Shown one piece after another: positions 1 through 5,095 of a DNA stretch of 5,095 bases. How positions within the stretch are numbered: the first letter of the stretch is position 1; each line of letters starts with the position of its first letter. Origin of the DNA: Nitrospinota bacterium (lineage in GTDB: Bacteria; Nitrospinota_A; UBA7883); assembly GCA_029880775.1 (NCBI GenBank), contig JAOUNV010000185.1, positions 1 to 5,095 of the forward strand, in the 5' to 3' direction. Position numbers and translations under genes: made by a program. Below the pieces are notes generated by a model, which saw only the letters and a list, made by a program, of their open reading frames with translations, made no database searches and was not told where the DNA came from.

Positions 1-1016
1 TTGACTACGCCGCCAACAAGGTGGAAACTACCGCTGGCGAATTTGGCTATGACTGGCTGATCCTGGCCATGGGGTGCCGGGTGGACCCTACGGCCGTGGA
101 GGGGCTGCCAGAGGCGATGGGGAGCAGCGCCCATACTTTCTACGAGCTGGAGGGCGCCCTGGCGCTACAGAAGGCTCTGGACGGTTTTAAAGAGGGGAAG
201 CTGGTCCTGAACATAGCCGAAATGCCGATAAAATGCCCTGTGGCCCCCATCGAATTCGTTTTTATGGCCGATTACTATCTAAACCTGAAGGGTATCCGGG
301 AAGCCACCGAGGTCGAGCTTGTCACTCCACTCACCGGCGCATTCACCAAGCCTGTGGCCACTGCGGCGCTGAATGACATCGCAGCGGCGAAGAACATCAA
401 AATAATACCGAATTTCGAAGTAGCGTCCGTCGATTCCGAGAAAAAGGTCATATCCTCCTTTTCCGGGGAGAAGGTGGAATACGATATCCTGGCCTCCATC
501 CCGCCCAACGTTGGGCCGGATGTGATAGACGACTCCGGGCTGGGCAACGGCGCGGGATTTGCCCTGACGGACCCTCACACGCTGAAAAGCAAAAAGGCGG
601 ATAACATATATGTCTTGGGCGACAACACAGACGTACCCACATCCAAGGCCGGCTCCGTGGCTCATTTTGAAGCCGAAGTGGTGGAAGCGAATATTCTAAG
701 GGAGATATCGGGTCAGCCGCCCCATCCCGATTTTGACGGACATTCCAACTGCTTCATAGAGTCGGGATTCGGCAAGGCTTTACTGATAGATTTCAATTAT
801 GAAATAGAGCCTCTCCCTGGCGCCTTCCCCCTGCCCAAGATGGGGCCGTTTAGTCTGCTAAAAGAGACCAGACTCAATCACTGGGGAAAACTGGCTTTCA
901 AACAGGTCTACTGGAACCTGTTGCTGACGGGCCATTTGCCAGGAGACCCATTGCTGCCTTCCGCCATGAGCCTGGAAGGCAAAGACGTTTCGCTGTTGGC
1001 GCCACCCCACCGCTAA
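1..1016 (+). CDS. Sulfide:quinone oxidoreductase-type FAD flavoprotein, 5'-truncated by the window edge
   Basis: Members of this family oxidise sulfide (or a related reduced sulfur species) with FAD and pass electrons to membrane quinone; they sit on the cytoplasmic face of the inner membrane. The frame is open from base 3, so the GTG at 21 is an internal codon (the frame reads DYAANKVETT) and the start lies outside. About 337 residues are visible; roughly 80 N-terminal residues, including the first GxGxxG FAD motif, are missing. Visible family marks are YDWLILAMG, KCPVAP (Cys codon 234-236), the FAD-contacting VLGDNTDVPTSKAGSVAH (612-665), NCFIESGFGKALLIDFNY (Cys codon 750-752) and a C-terminal GPFSLLKE/NHWGKLAF amphipathic region expected to touch the membrane. 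Two cysteines sit where the redox-active pair of this family is expected. The third cysteine of classical SQRs has no visible counterpart. A flavocytochrome c-like dehydrogenase subunit is the main alternative. Codon use matches the neighbouring genes. Confidence 0.88.
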   Translation, partial: DYAANKVETTAGEFGYDWLILAMGCRVDPTAVEGLPEAMGSSAHTFYELEGALALQKALDGFKEGKLVLNIAEMPIKCPVAPIEFVFMADYYLNLKGIREATEVELVTPLTGAFTKPVATAALNDIAAAKNIKIIPNFEVASVDSEKKVISSFSGEKVEYDILASIPPNVGPDVIDDSGLGNGAGFALTDPHTLKSKKADNIYVLGDNTDVPTSKAGSVAHFEAEVVEANILREISGQPPHPDFDGHSNCFIESGFGKALLIDFNYEIEPLPGAFPLPKMGPFSLLKETRLNHWGKLAFKQVYWNLLLTGHLPGDPLLPSAMSLEGKDVSLLAPPHR

Positions 1017-1022
1017 TATGGG

Positions 1023-1073
1023 CCAGGCTCCCTGGGCAAAGGAGTATGCGCCCGGAGCCGCCCCTAGGCTGGG
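1023..1073. terminator. Weak hairpins in the convergent gap
   Basis: The 57-base gap between two converging genes holds a 5-bp stem CCAGG/CCTGG with a 3-base loop (1023-1035). It also holds an imperfect stem made of CCC/GGG (1051-1053/1071-1073) and AGCC/GGCT (1056-1059/1067-1070) with a two-base bulge. Neither is followed by a clear T run on either strand, so an intrinsic terminator is only a possibility; the location is its best support. Confidence 0.25.
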
Positions 1074-1958
1074 TTAAATGTTGGAAAACTCCATGTTTCC
1101 CCGGCGATGGAAGACCATGGAGCCGTTATGCTCCACCTGCTCGTAGTAGTCGTGGAAACCATTCAGGTTGCTGTGGTGATCTAGTACCAGGAAACCTGTT
1201 CGGGTGAGCATGTATGTGAACTGGGTGAGGACGGATCGCTGGGTGGCTTCGTTGAAATGCTCCAGAGCGTTCCGGCAGAATATCACGTCAAAGCCGCCCA
1301 GCCTGGTGAAAGGCTCCGTCAGGTTCACTTTTCGGAAATCGACAATATCCTGGATGTTGCTTTTGGTCATCCATTTTCCCCCGGAGGGTATAAAGAACTT
1401 CCCCCGGCGCTCCTCGTTTATTCCGTGGTGGACCTCCGCCTCCGAGTACTCGCCCGCCACCGCTTTGGCCAGGGACGTGGCGGAAAGATCGCTTGCCAGA
1501 ATATTGAAGTCATTGCGCTCCACCCCCATCTCCTTGGCGCTCTCCACGAATTCATTGATCAGCATGGCGATGCCATATGGCTCATGCCCCTTGGAGGCCG
1601 AAGCGCTCCAGATGTTTATCTTCGCGCCACGGCGTACATGGCTTTTACGCTTGCGGCTCACTATAGTCTCCGCCAGTTTGGGCAGGATCACATCATTGAA
1701 CGTTTCGAAAGGCGGCAAGTCGGAGAAAAAATAATTCTCCTCAGAGGTGATGCCCTGGATAACATTGTCGCAAAGATGGATATCGTTTTTATAAACCAGT
1801 CGGGATATCAGCCCTTTGTAGGTGTTGGCGCCAGAGGACTTGAGCAGAGGGGCCAGTCTCGTTTCTGTCTGCTGTCTGAAGTCGTCATGGACGAAGATGC
1901 CACTAACACGATAAATGTAGTTGCGAATCTCCTCGAACTCCCTGACAGTCAAATTCAT
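1074..1958 (-). CDS. Divergent CheR-type SAM-dependent methyltransferase
   Basis: CheR proteins methylate glutamates on chemoreceptors using S-adenosylmethionine; a relative may act on another partner. This 294-residue protein has the family layout: an N-terminal helical part (1-75), the junction TSEENYFFSD (71-80), the SAM-binding loop WSASASKGHEPYGIAM (117-132), ILASDLS (153-159, acidic residue for SAM ribose) and FDVIFCRN (223-230). Departures from the usual motifs are visible. GEEPYS is GHEPYG, FFRD is FFSD, and the late GHSE is DHHS (260-263). The length is close to that of E. coli CheR (about 286). I chose the ATG at 1958 rather than the GTG at 1976, because GAGGTG (1969-1974), a good Shine-Dalgarno, overlaps that GTG and lies 10 bases before the ATG. 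No receptor, CheA, CheW or CheB gene is in the window; the upstream neighbour is a kinase gene on the same strand. The fold is clear; activity and substrate are not. Confidence 0.88.
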   Translation of the reverse strand: MNLTVREFEEIRNYIYRVSGIFVHDDFRQQTETRLAPLLKSSGANTYKGLISRLVYKNDIHLCDNVIQGITSEENYFFSDLPPFETFNDVILPKLAETIVSRKRKSHVRRGAKINIWSASASKGHEPYGIAMLINEFVESAKEMGVERNDFNILASDLSATSLAKAVAGEYSEAEVHHGINEERRGKFFIPSGGKWMTKSNIQDIVDFRKVNLTEPFTRLGGFDVIFCRNALEHFNEATQRSVLTQFTYMLTRTGFLVLDHHSNLNGFHDYYEQVEHNGSMVFHRRGNMEFSNI

Positions 1959-1968
1959 ATCAATTCGC

Positions 1969-1974
1969 CACCTC
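1969..1974 (-). promoter_or_regulatory. Ribosome binding site deciding the cheR-like start
   Basis: On the minus strand GAGGTG matches the 16S anti-Shine-Dalgarno over six bases and stands 10 bases before the ATG at 1956-1958. The upstream in-frame GTG (1974-1976) overlaps this site and has no such sequence at a proper distance, so the ATG is preferred. Confidence 0.65.
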
Positions 1975-1993
1975 ACCGACGTGTCCAGACCGA

Positions 1994-2025
1994 CGCCCCG
2001 TAGCGGGCGAAATCAGGATCGGGGC
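1994..2025 (-). promoter_or_regulatory. Competing GC-rich stems in the cheR-like leader
   Basis: In the minus-strand leader, GCCCCG (2020-2025) can pair with CGGGGC (1995-2000), giving 6 bp. The overlapping segment GGGCG (1994-1998) can instead pair with CGCCC (2005-2009) around a 6-base loop. The two stems exclude each other. TTCGCC (2006-2011) can also pair with GGCGAA (1964-1969), which touches the ribosome binding site. This could be a regulatory leader, but no known riboswitch class was recognised and GC-rich DNA makes such pairings easily. Confidence 0.25.
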
Positions 2026-2059
2026 ACGCCTTTGTTTCCAAAAGCCATGTACCATATGA

Positions 2060-2088
2060 ATTATATACATATTATGCGAAATATTCAC
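2060..2088 (-). promoter_or_regulatory. Candidate sigma70 promoter for the cheR-like gene
   Basis: The minus strand carries a perfect -10 TATAAT (2060-2065), 17 bases from a poor -35, GTGAAT (2083-2088, three of six consensus bases). The predicted start near 2053 gives a leader of about 95 bases. The region is the most AT-rich stretch between the two genes, so chance -10 matches are easy; transcription from the kinase promoter through to cheR remains possible. Confidence 0.4.
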
Positions 2089-2116
2089 CTTCCCGCGCAC
2101 ATCTGAAATTCATCAC

Positions 2117-3421
2117 CTACCCGAACAGCTTGTTGGAAGTCTGCCGCAGGTTCTCCGCCATCAGTGCCGCCAGGTTTCTGTACAGTTTTAGGCACAGCAT
2201 GGGGTTGTTGATCCTCAATACCGCTTCATTTACGGCGATCACTGTGGTGTCCTCCATGGCCATGGCAGTGGCGGACCTGGGCGCCGAGTCTACTATGGCC
2301 ATTTCGCCGAAGCAGTTGCCCGATTTTAGCGCCTTGATCTCCACACTTTCGTTCATCGTCTTGTTTTTTAATAACTGAACCTTGCCTTCGATGATTATAT
2401 ACATCTCGTTGCCGATGACTCCTTCGGGGAAGATGATCTGTCCACCCTTGAATTCCTTCTTGTTGGCCAGCTTGAAAATCTCCACCACTTCTTCGTCGTC
2501 AAAATCGGAAAAGAAGAGGTATTGGCTCTTCAGCTGTTTTATCACAGTCTCGTTACGGGTCACCTCCGCCCGGTTGTCCATCCCATAGCTTCCCATTTTG
2601 TTTATCACAAGCTCCAGGATGTCGGAGTAGTCACTGGCGTGTCCATACCGGTTTTTCTTCTCCTTGTCCAAGGCCCGGAACACGGCGTCGTCCAGCTCCT
2701 CGGGGATAGACTTGTCATAGTAGCGCATCCTCACCGGATCCTTTTTCAAGACAGATTTCACCACTTCCTTCAGGTCCTCACCGGTAAAAGGCATCTCTCC
2801 TGTAAGAAAATAATAAGACATTGTCCCCAGGCTGAATATGTCTGTCTTGCCATCCAGGTCATAGCCTAGCATCTGCTCTGGAGACATGAACTGAGGCGTG
2901 CCATACACCTGGTCCACCCGCTCTTTGCCAGCCAGGGCGCCCGTATGCAGCTTGGCTATACCGAAATCCATCACTATCGGTTCCCCGTTCTTCTGGATCA
3001 TTATATTGGCGGGCTTTAAGTCTTTGTGGATTACAGACCGGATATGCGCATAGTGAATGGCCCTCGCTATCTTGGAGAGAATCTGGACCTTCTCTAGCAG
3101 GGTGAATGCGTTCTTGTCGAAAATAAGATCCTGTAGCGAAAATCCCTCTACGTATTCCATAACGAAGTAGGGGACTTCCTGCCATATCCCCACATCGAAT
3201 ATGGTTATAATATTAGGGTGGTTCAGCCTGGCGGCTATTTTGGCTTCTTTTTTCAGGGTGTCCAGATCCTCCTCGTTCATACCCAGGTCGCTGTCATCCG
3301 CCAGCTTGATGGTCTTTATGGCGATGTGCCGTTCCAACTCCTCATCCAGGGCCTTGTACACAACGCCCATGGCCCCGCTTCCTATTTCACCTAAAATCTT
3401 ATAACGCCCTAAATAGTCCAT
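2117..3421 (-). CDS. Hanks-type serine/threonine protein kinase with C-terminal cyclic-nucleotide-binding domain
   Basis: A 434-residue protein with no membrane segment, predicted to phosphorylate Ser/Thr in the cytoplasm. The kinase domain (about 7-270) is complete: glycine loop GSGAMG (14-19), ATP lysine K36, helix C glutamate near E59, catalytic HKDLKPAN (132-139, with the usual HRD as HKD), DFG (152-154), GTPQFMSPE (174-182, usual APE as SPE) and D194 of TDIFSLG. A linker leads to a CRP/PKA-type domain (about 305-425). Its phosphate-binding cassette FGEMAIVDSAPRSATA (371-386) keeps the glutamate (E373) and arginine (R382) that hold cAMP or cGMP in this family. The inference is a kinase tuned by a cyclic nucleotide, or one localised through this domain. 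The ATG at 3421 fits the usual domain edge, and an in-frame TAA lies 27 bases upstream, ruling out a longer form. No clear Shine-Dalgarno precedes it. The gene has its own promoter and is followed on the same strand by the cheR-like gene 158 bases away. Confidence 0.95.
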   Translation of the reverse strand: MDYLGRYKILGEIGSGAMGVVYKALDEELERHIAIKTIKLADDSDLGMNEEDLDTLKKEAKIAARLNHPNIITIFDVGIWQEVPYFVMEYVEGFSLQDLIFDKNAFTLLEKVQILSKIARAIHYAHIRSVIHKDLKPANIMIQKNGEPIVMDFGIAKLHTGALAGKERVDQVYGTPQFMSPEQMLGYDLDGKTDIFSLGTMSYYFLTGEMPFTGEDLKEVVKSVLKKDPVRMRYYDKSIPEELDDAVFRALDKEKKNRYGHASDYSDILELVINKMGSYGMDNRAEVTRNETVIKQLKSQYLFFSDFDDEEVVEIFKLANKKEFKGGQIIFPEGVIGNEMYIIIEGKVQLLKNKTMNESVEIKALKSGNCFGEMAIVDSAPRSATAMAMEDTTVIAVNEAVLRINNPMLCLKLYRNLAALMAENLRQTSNKLFG

Positions 3422-3490
3422 GACAATACGATCGATGATAAGCCATTAATATGTGTAACGAAATTATGTAAAATCGGTGGCGGCCCCCGA

Positions 3491-3527
3491 ACAGTGATTT
3501 TTCCGCTTTACCCAATACCACAGTGAT
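3491..3527. repeat. Two direct copies of ACAGTGAT at the kinase promoter
   Basis: ACAGTGAT occurs at 3491-3498 and 3520-3527, 29 bases apart. The similarity extends to 10 of 11 bases (ACAGTGATnTT). The second copy directly abuts the -10 hexamer at the predicted transcription start of the kinase gene; the first lies about 29 bases into the leader. This position would suit a repressor, but the motif is short and no regulator is identified. Confidence 0.35.
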
Positions 3528-3557
3528 ATTACAGACCATCAGGTGTCGGCTTGTCAA
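3528..3557 (-). promoter_or_regulatory. Sigma70-like promoter of the kinase gene
   Basis: The minus strand shows a perfect -35 TTGACA (3552-3557), an 18-base spacer and TGTAAT (3528-3533, five of six consensus bases). Transcription would begin near 3521, leaving a leader of about 100 bases before the ATG at 3421. A second AT-rich stretch nearer the gene (around 3463-3471, TACATAAT) lacks a convincing -35 and was not preferred. Confidence 0.6.
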
Positions 3558-3560
3558 TGG

Positions 3561-3600
3561 CCTTGTGCGTCTGCATGGTTAAAAACCAAGACAAACAAGG
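3561..3600 (-). terminator. Imperfect hairpin after the metalloprotease gene
   Basis: A 40-base inverted repeat begins 10 bases after the TAG of the metalloprotease gene. Paired blocks on the plus strand are CCTTGT/ACAAGG (3561-3566/3595-3600), GTCT/AGAC (3569-3572, 3589-3592 region) and TGGTT/AACCA around an AAA loop. A two-by-two internal loop and a three-base bulge interrupt it. It lies between the end of one transcript and the -35 of the next, as expected for a 3'-end stem. There is no T run after it, so it may protect the mRNA end or act with Rho rather than as a classic intrinsic terminator. Confidence 0.45.
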
Positions 3601-3610
3601 AATGAGCTCT

Positions 3611-4438
3611 CTATCTCCGGAAAACCCCCTCCGCCACAAGCCCGCGGTATATGACCAAGGCTCCCCACAAGAGCGCCGAGAGCATCATCGCAAGACCCGT
3701 GTGGTAAACAAGCCAGGCCAAAGTATGGTCGTATTTGAGCATACCTGTCCATGTCAAGAGGTTCTTCCAGTCGTGGATATCGGGGTTCTCGCGACCGGTC
3801 ATCCCTCCCAGAAGCATCATGTCCCCCGCCCGCGCGTCGTATATATAAGGCGCCAGGTCCACCAGGTTCTCCCCCGTCCACCACCACGCCACGGAGGCGG
3901 CGAACGGGTCGCGCCAGGCCAGCAAGAACCCGCCCAGGCAAACCAGGGGGATAAGGGTCTGCAACAGGCTGCCCCCCAGCACTTGAATAAAACGCCCCAG
4001 TACGCTGAATATCACATGCCCCGCCTCATGGAAAACCAGGTTTATAAGATGCATGAAATTCATGGTGTTGACAATTTGAGGGATCGGCAGGAAGAGAAGC
4101 TTCCATGTGCCGATGAGAAGTAGCAGCCACAGCGCCGCCCGCCCGTAATGCGCCCATGCTGGCAGTTCTATTAACTCCTCCAGCAGGAACCGGTGGATGA
4201 ATTCCTTTCGGCTCTCCCACTCTCCCTCCACCGTATCTGCATAGTCGGCGCTGGCCGCTTTTCGGTCAGAGGGAATGGGTGGAGGCTCATCCACCTCCAG
4301 GGAATCGGTCCATGAGGGGGAACCAGCGCTGGGGGATTTATAAGCTTTTCGGGCGGCGATCTTGGCGAAAATCACGCCGCATTTCATGCATTCGGCTCTT
4401 CCGCCAGGCTGTGAAAAGCCGCACTTGGGACATTTCAT
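3611..4438 (-). CDS. Zinc-ribbon integral membrane protein with HEAGH metalloprotease motif
   Basis: This 275-residue protein starts with a short zinc ribbon, CPKCG (3-7) and CMKCGVIFAK (17-26), four cysteines in two CxxC pairs. A polar linker rich in Pro, Ser and acidic residues follows (about 30-80), then a membrane part with hydrophobic segments near 99-118, 128-148, 154-175 and 245-265. HEAGH (137-141) lies inside the second segment, as in intramembrane zinc proteases, where the two histidines bind zinc and the glutamate is catalytic. The third ligand is not certain: no standard M50 NPDG/LDG motif is seen. Candidates lie in GENLVDLAPY (189-198) and HDW (222-224). The start ATG at 4438 has an AGAGGG site a few bases upstream. 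The gene follows the exported-protein gene by 31 bases and is probably the last of its operon. The substrate is unknown; cleavage of membrane or exported proteins is inferred only from the motif and topology. Confidence 0.85.
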   Translation of the reverse strand: MKCPKCGFSQPGGRAECMKCGVIFAKIAARKAYKSPSAGSPSWTDSLEVDEPPPIPSDRKAASADYADTVEGEWESRKEFIHRFLLEELIELPAWAHYGRAALWLLLLIGTWKLLFLPIPQIVNTMNFMHLINLVFHEAGHVIFSVLGRFIQVLGGSLLQTLIPLVCLGGFLLAWRDPFAASVAWWWTGENLVDLAPYIYDARAGDMMLLGGMTGRENPDIHDWKNLLTWTGMLKYDHTLAWLVYHTGLAMMLSALLWGALVIYRGLVAEGVFRR

Positions 4439-4469
4439 TGCCGCCCTCTGTAGAACGCGACAGGGGAGA

Positions 4470-4946
4470 TCATGGGATCTTCACCTCAGTGGCGGCCGAT
4501 TTGACTTTCATGACGCTTTTCAGCAGGACCACCGCCGCCCCGACAGGCTTCACCGTCGCACCTTTCTTCCACCATTGCGGGACGCGGGTCATCGCCTCCA
4601 CATCTTTTTGCTCGTCCTCCATCACCCGCATCACCACCACCGCGATGATGTTCTTCTCCAGGTCCATGCAGGTGGCCTGCACCAGCCGTCCATGGTGGGT
4701 TTCCTCCCTGGCCACCCCCACAAGCCCGGTTTTCTTTCCATCGGAGTCCATGGCCAACAGCCAGCCCAGCCCCTTGATATGGCCACCGGATTGGAATGCG
4801 ATCAGTTTGACGCCTTCGCCATACACCTTGGCCGGGTCTTCCATTCCTTTCAGGGTCACCACAGAGCCGTGGGCCATGGCCCCTCCGGCCCAGAGGATCA
4901 TAGACAGCAACAGAAAGCCGACGGTTAATTTTGCTTTGATACCCAT
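4470..4946 (-). CDS. Small exported protein of unknown function
   Basis: I do not recognise this 158-residue family. Residues 1-25 form a classic signal peptide: basic GIKAK, hydrophobic core LTVGFLLLSMILWAGG and an AMA cleavage site before His26. The mature part of about 133 residues has a single cysteine (C93), a likely beta-rich stretch (VKLIAFQSGG, GWLLAMDSDGKKTGLVGV), a VAREETHHG segment and a lysine/valine-rich end. A periplasmic location is expected. The DSDGKKTGL stretch faintly recalls FMN-binding domains of the RnfG/NqrC type, but the SGAT motif they need is absent, so I do not call it one. The ATG at 4946 is preferred over one at 4985 because the signal peptide begins there and the longer form would only add the region overlapping the upstream gene. 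The start lies 22 bases inside that gene, suggesting translational coupling; GGAG lies 12 bases upstream. Confidence 0.8.
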   Translation of the reverse strand: MGIKAKLTVGFLLLSMILWAGGAMAHGSVVTLKGMEDPAKVYGEGVKLIAFQSGGHIKGLGWLLAMDSDGKKTGLVGVAREETHHGRLVQATCMDLEKNIIAVVVMRVMEDEQKDVEAMTRVPQWWKKGATVKPVGAAVVLLKSVMKVKSAATEVKIP

Positions 4947-5095
4947 AACTCGTACAAGCTCCACAAAATGGTGGCGCCCAGGCATGCCCCGAACGCAAAG
5001 CCGGAGAGAAGTATCCCCACGTAAAAGGAGGGGTGGATAAACCTGGTGGCGGCCATGGAGAGAAAATCGAAAGGAATGGAGAGGGCGAAAACTAA
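4925..5095 (-). CDS. C-terminal end of a membrane protein, cut by the window edge
   Basis: The minus-strand frame is open from base 5095 to a TAA at 4925-4927, giving 56 residues with no start inside that would make sense alone. Third codon positions are strongly C or G, as in the neighbouring genes, which supports real coding. The residues include a hydrophobic segment, FYVGILLSGFAFGACLGATI, followed by LWSLYELWVSKQN at the end, so the protein probably finishes with a membrane helix and a short polar tail. It overlaps the start of the exported-protein gene by 22 bases, which places it first among the three visible genes of this operon. The fragment is too short to assign a family. Confidence 0.7.
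   Translation of the reverse strand, partial: LVFALSIPFDFLSMAATRFIHPSFYVGILLSGFAFGACLGATILWSLYELWVSKQN

Noticed and set aside
21..23. GTG at 21 as the true start of the oxidoreductase
   Set aside because: The frame stays open to the window edge with family-like residues, and the protein would lack its N-terminal FAD motif.
1959..1976. GTG start at 1976 for the cheR-like gene
   Set aside because: It overlaps the ribosome binding site that serves the ATG at 1958, and the added residues do not belong to the usual CheR start.
1257..2003. Plus-strand 248-residue open frame
   Set aside because: It lies antisense to the cheR-like gene, matches no recognisable family, and is explained by the codon use of the real gene.
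2041..2090. AT-rich near-palindromic stretch with CATATG as an operator
   Set aside because: The arms do not pair well when written out; low complexity explains the likeness, so only the promoter call was kept.
3463..3471. TACATAAT as the kinase -10 element
   Set aside because: No acceptable -35 lies at the right distance; the TTGACA/TGTAAT pair further upstream is much better.
3551..4123. Plus-strand 190-residue open frame
   Set aside because: It is antisense to the metalloprotease gene; its Pro/His/Arg/Gln-rich composition is typical of a shadow frame.
4947..4985. ATG at 4985 for the exported protein
   Set aside because: It would put 13 polar residues before a canonical signal peptide and deepen the overlap with the upstream gene.
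4486..4998. Minus-strand 170-residue frame overlapping the exported protein
   Set aside because: It has Gly/Arg-rich low-complexity composition in another frame, while the signal peptide lies in the chosen frame.
4279..5040. Long plus-strand frames (253 and 188 residues), one with a His-rich run
   Set aside because: They run antisense across three minus-strand genes that have motifs, a signal peptide and GC-rich third positions; the His run mirrors the real reading frame.

Overview
The window looks like chromosomal DNA of a Gram-negative bacterium. I infer this from a quinone-reducing sulfide oxidoreductase, a signal peptide on a small exported protein, and integral membrane proteins. The short zinc ribbon ending in CGVIFAK and the pairing of a Hanks-type kinase with a CheR-like protein are familiar from Desulfobacterota, Nitrospirota and Nitrospinota. 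That placement is an inference from sequence style, not a measured result. Coding density is high: six genes, two of them cut by the window ends, with gaps of only 31 to 189 bases. No RNA gene, CRISPR array, insertion sequence or phage gene was seen.

Left part (1-1073): the C-terminal four fifths of a sulfide:quinone oxidoreductase-type flavoprotein on the plus strand. It ends 57 bases short of the convergent cheR-like gene, and the gap holds only weak hairpins.

Middle part (1074-3610): a minus-strand signalling pair. A soluble serine/threonine kinase fused to a C-terminal cyclic-nucleotide-binding domain (2117-3421) is followed by a divergent CheR-type methyltransferase (1074-1958). The kinase has a good sigma70-like promoter (3528-3557), with two copies of an 8-base repeat at and below the predicted transcription start. 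The cheR-like gene has its own candidate promoter (2060-2088) and a GC-rich leader with competing stems, but read-through from the kinase gene is also possible.

Right part (3611-5095): three minus-strand genes that look like one operon. They are the tail of a membrane protein (4925 to beyond 5095), a small exported protein whose start lies inside the end of that gene (4470-4946), and a zinc-ribbon membrane protein with an HEAGH metalloprotease motif (3611-4438). An imperfect 40-base hairpin (3561-3600) separates this operon from the kinase promoter.

The three blocks do not form an obvious single pathway. The points most worth a second look are the kinase/cyclic-nucleotide fusion with its divergent CheR neighbour, and the uncharacterised membrane metalloprotease operon.
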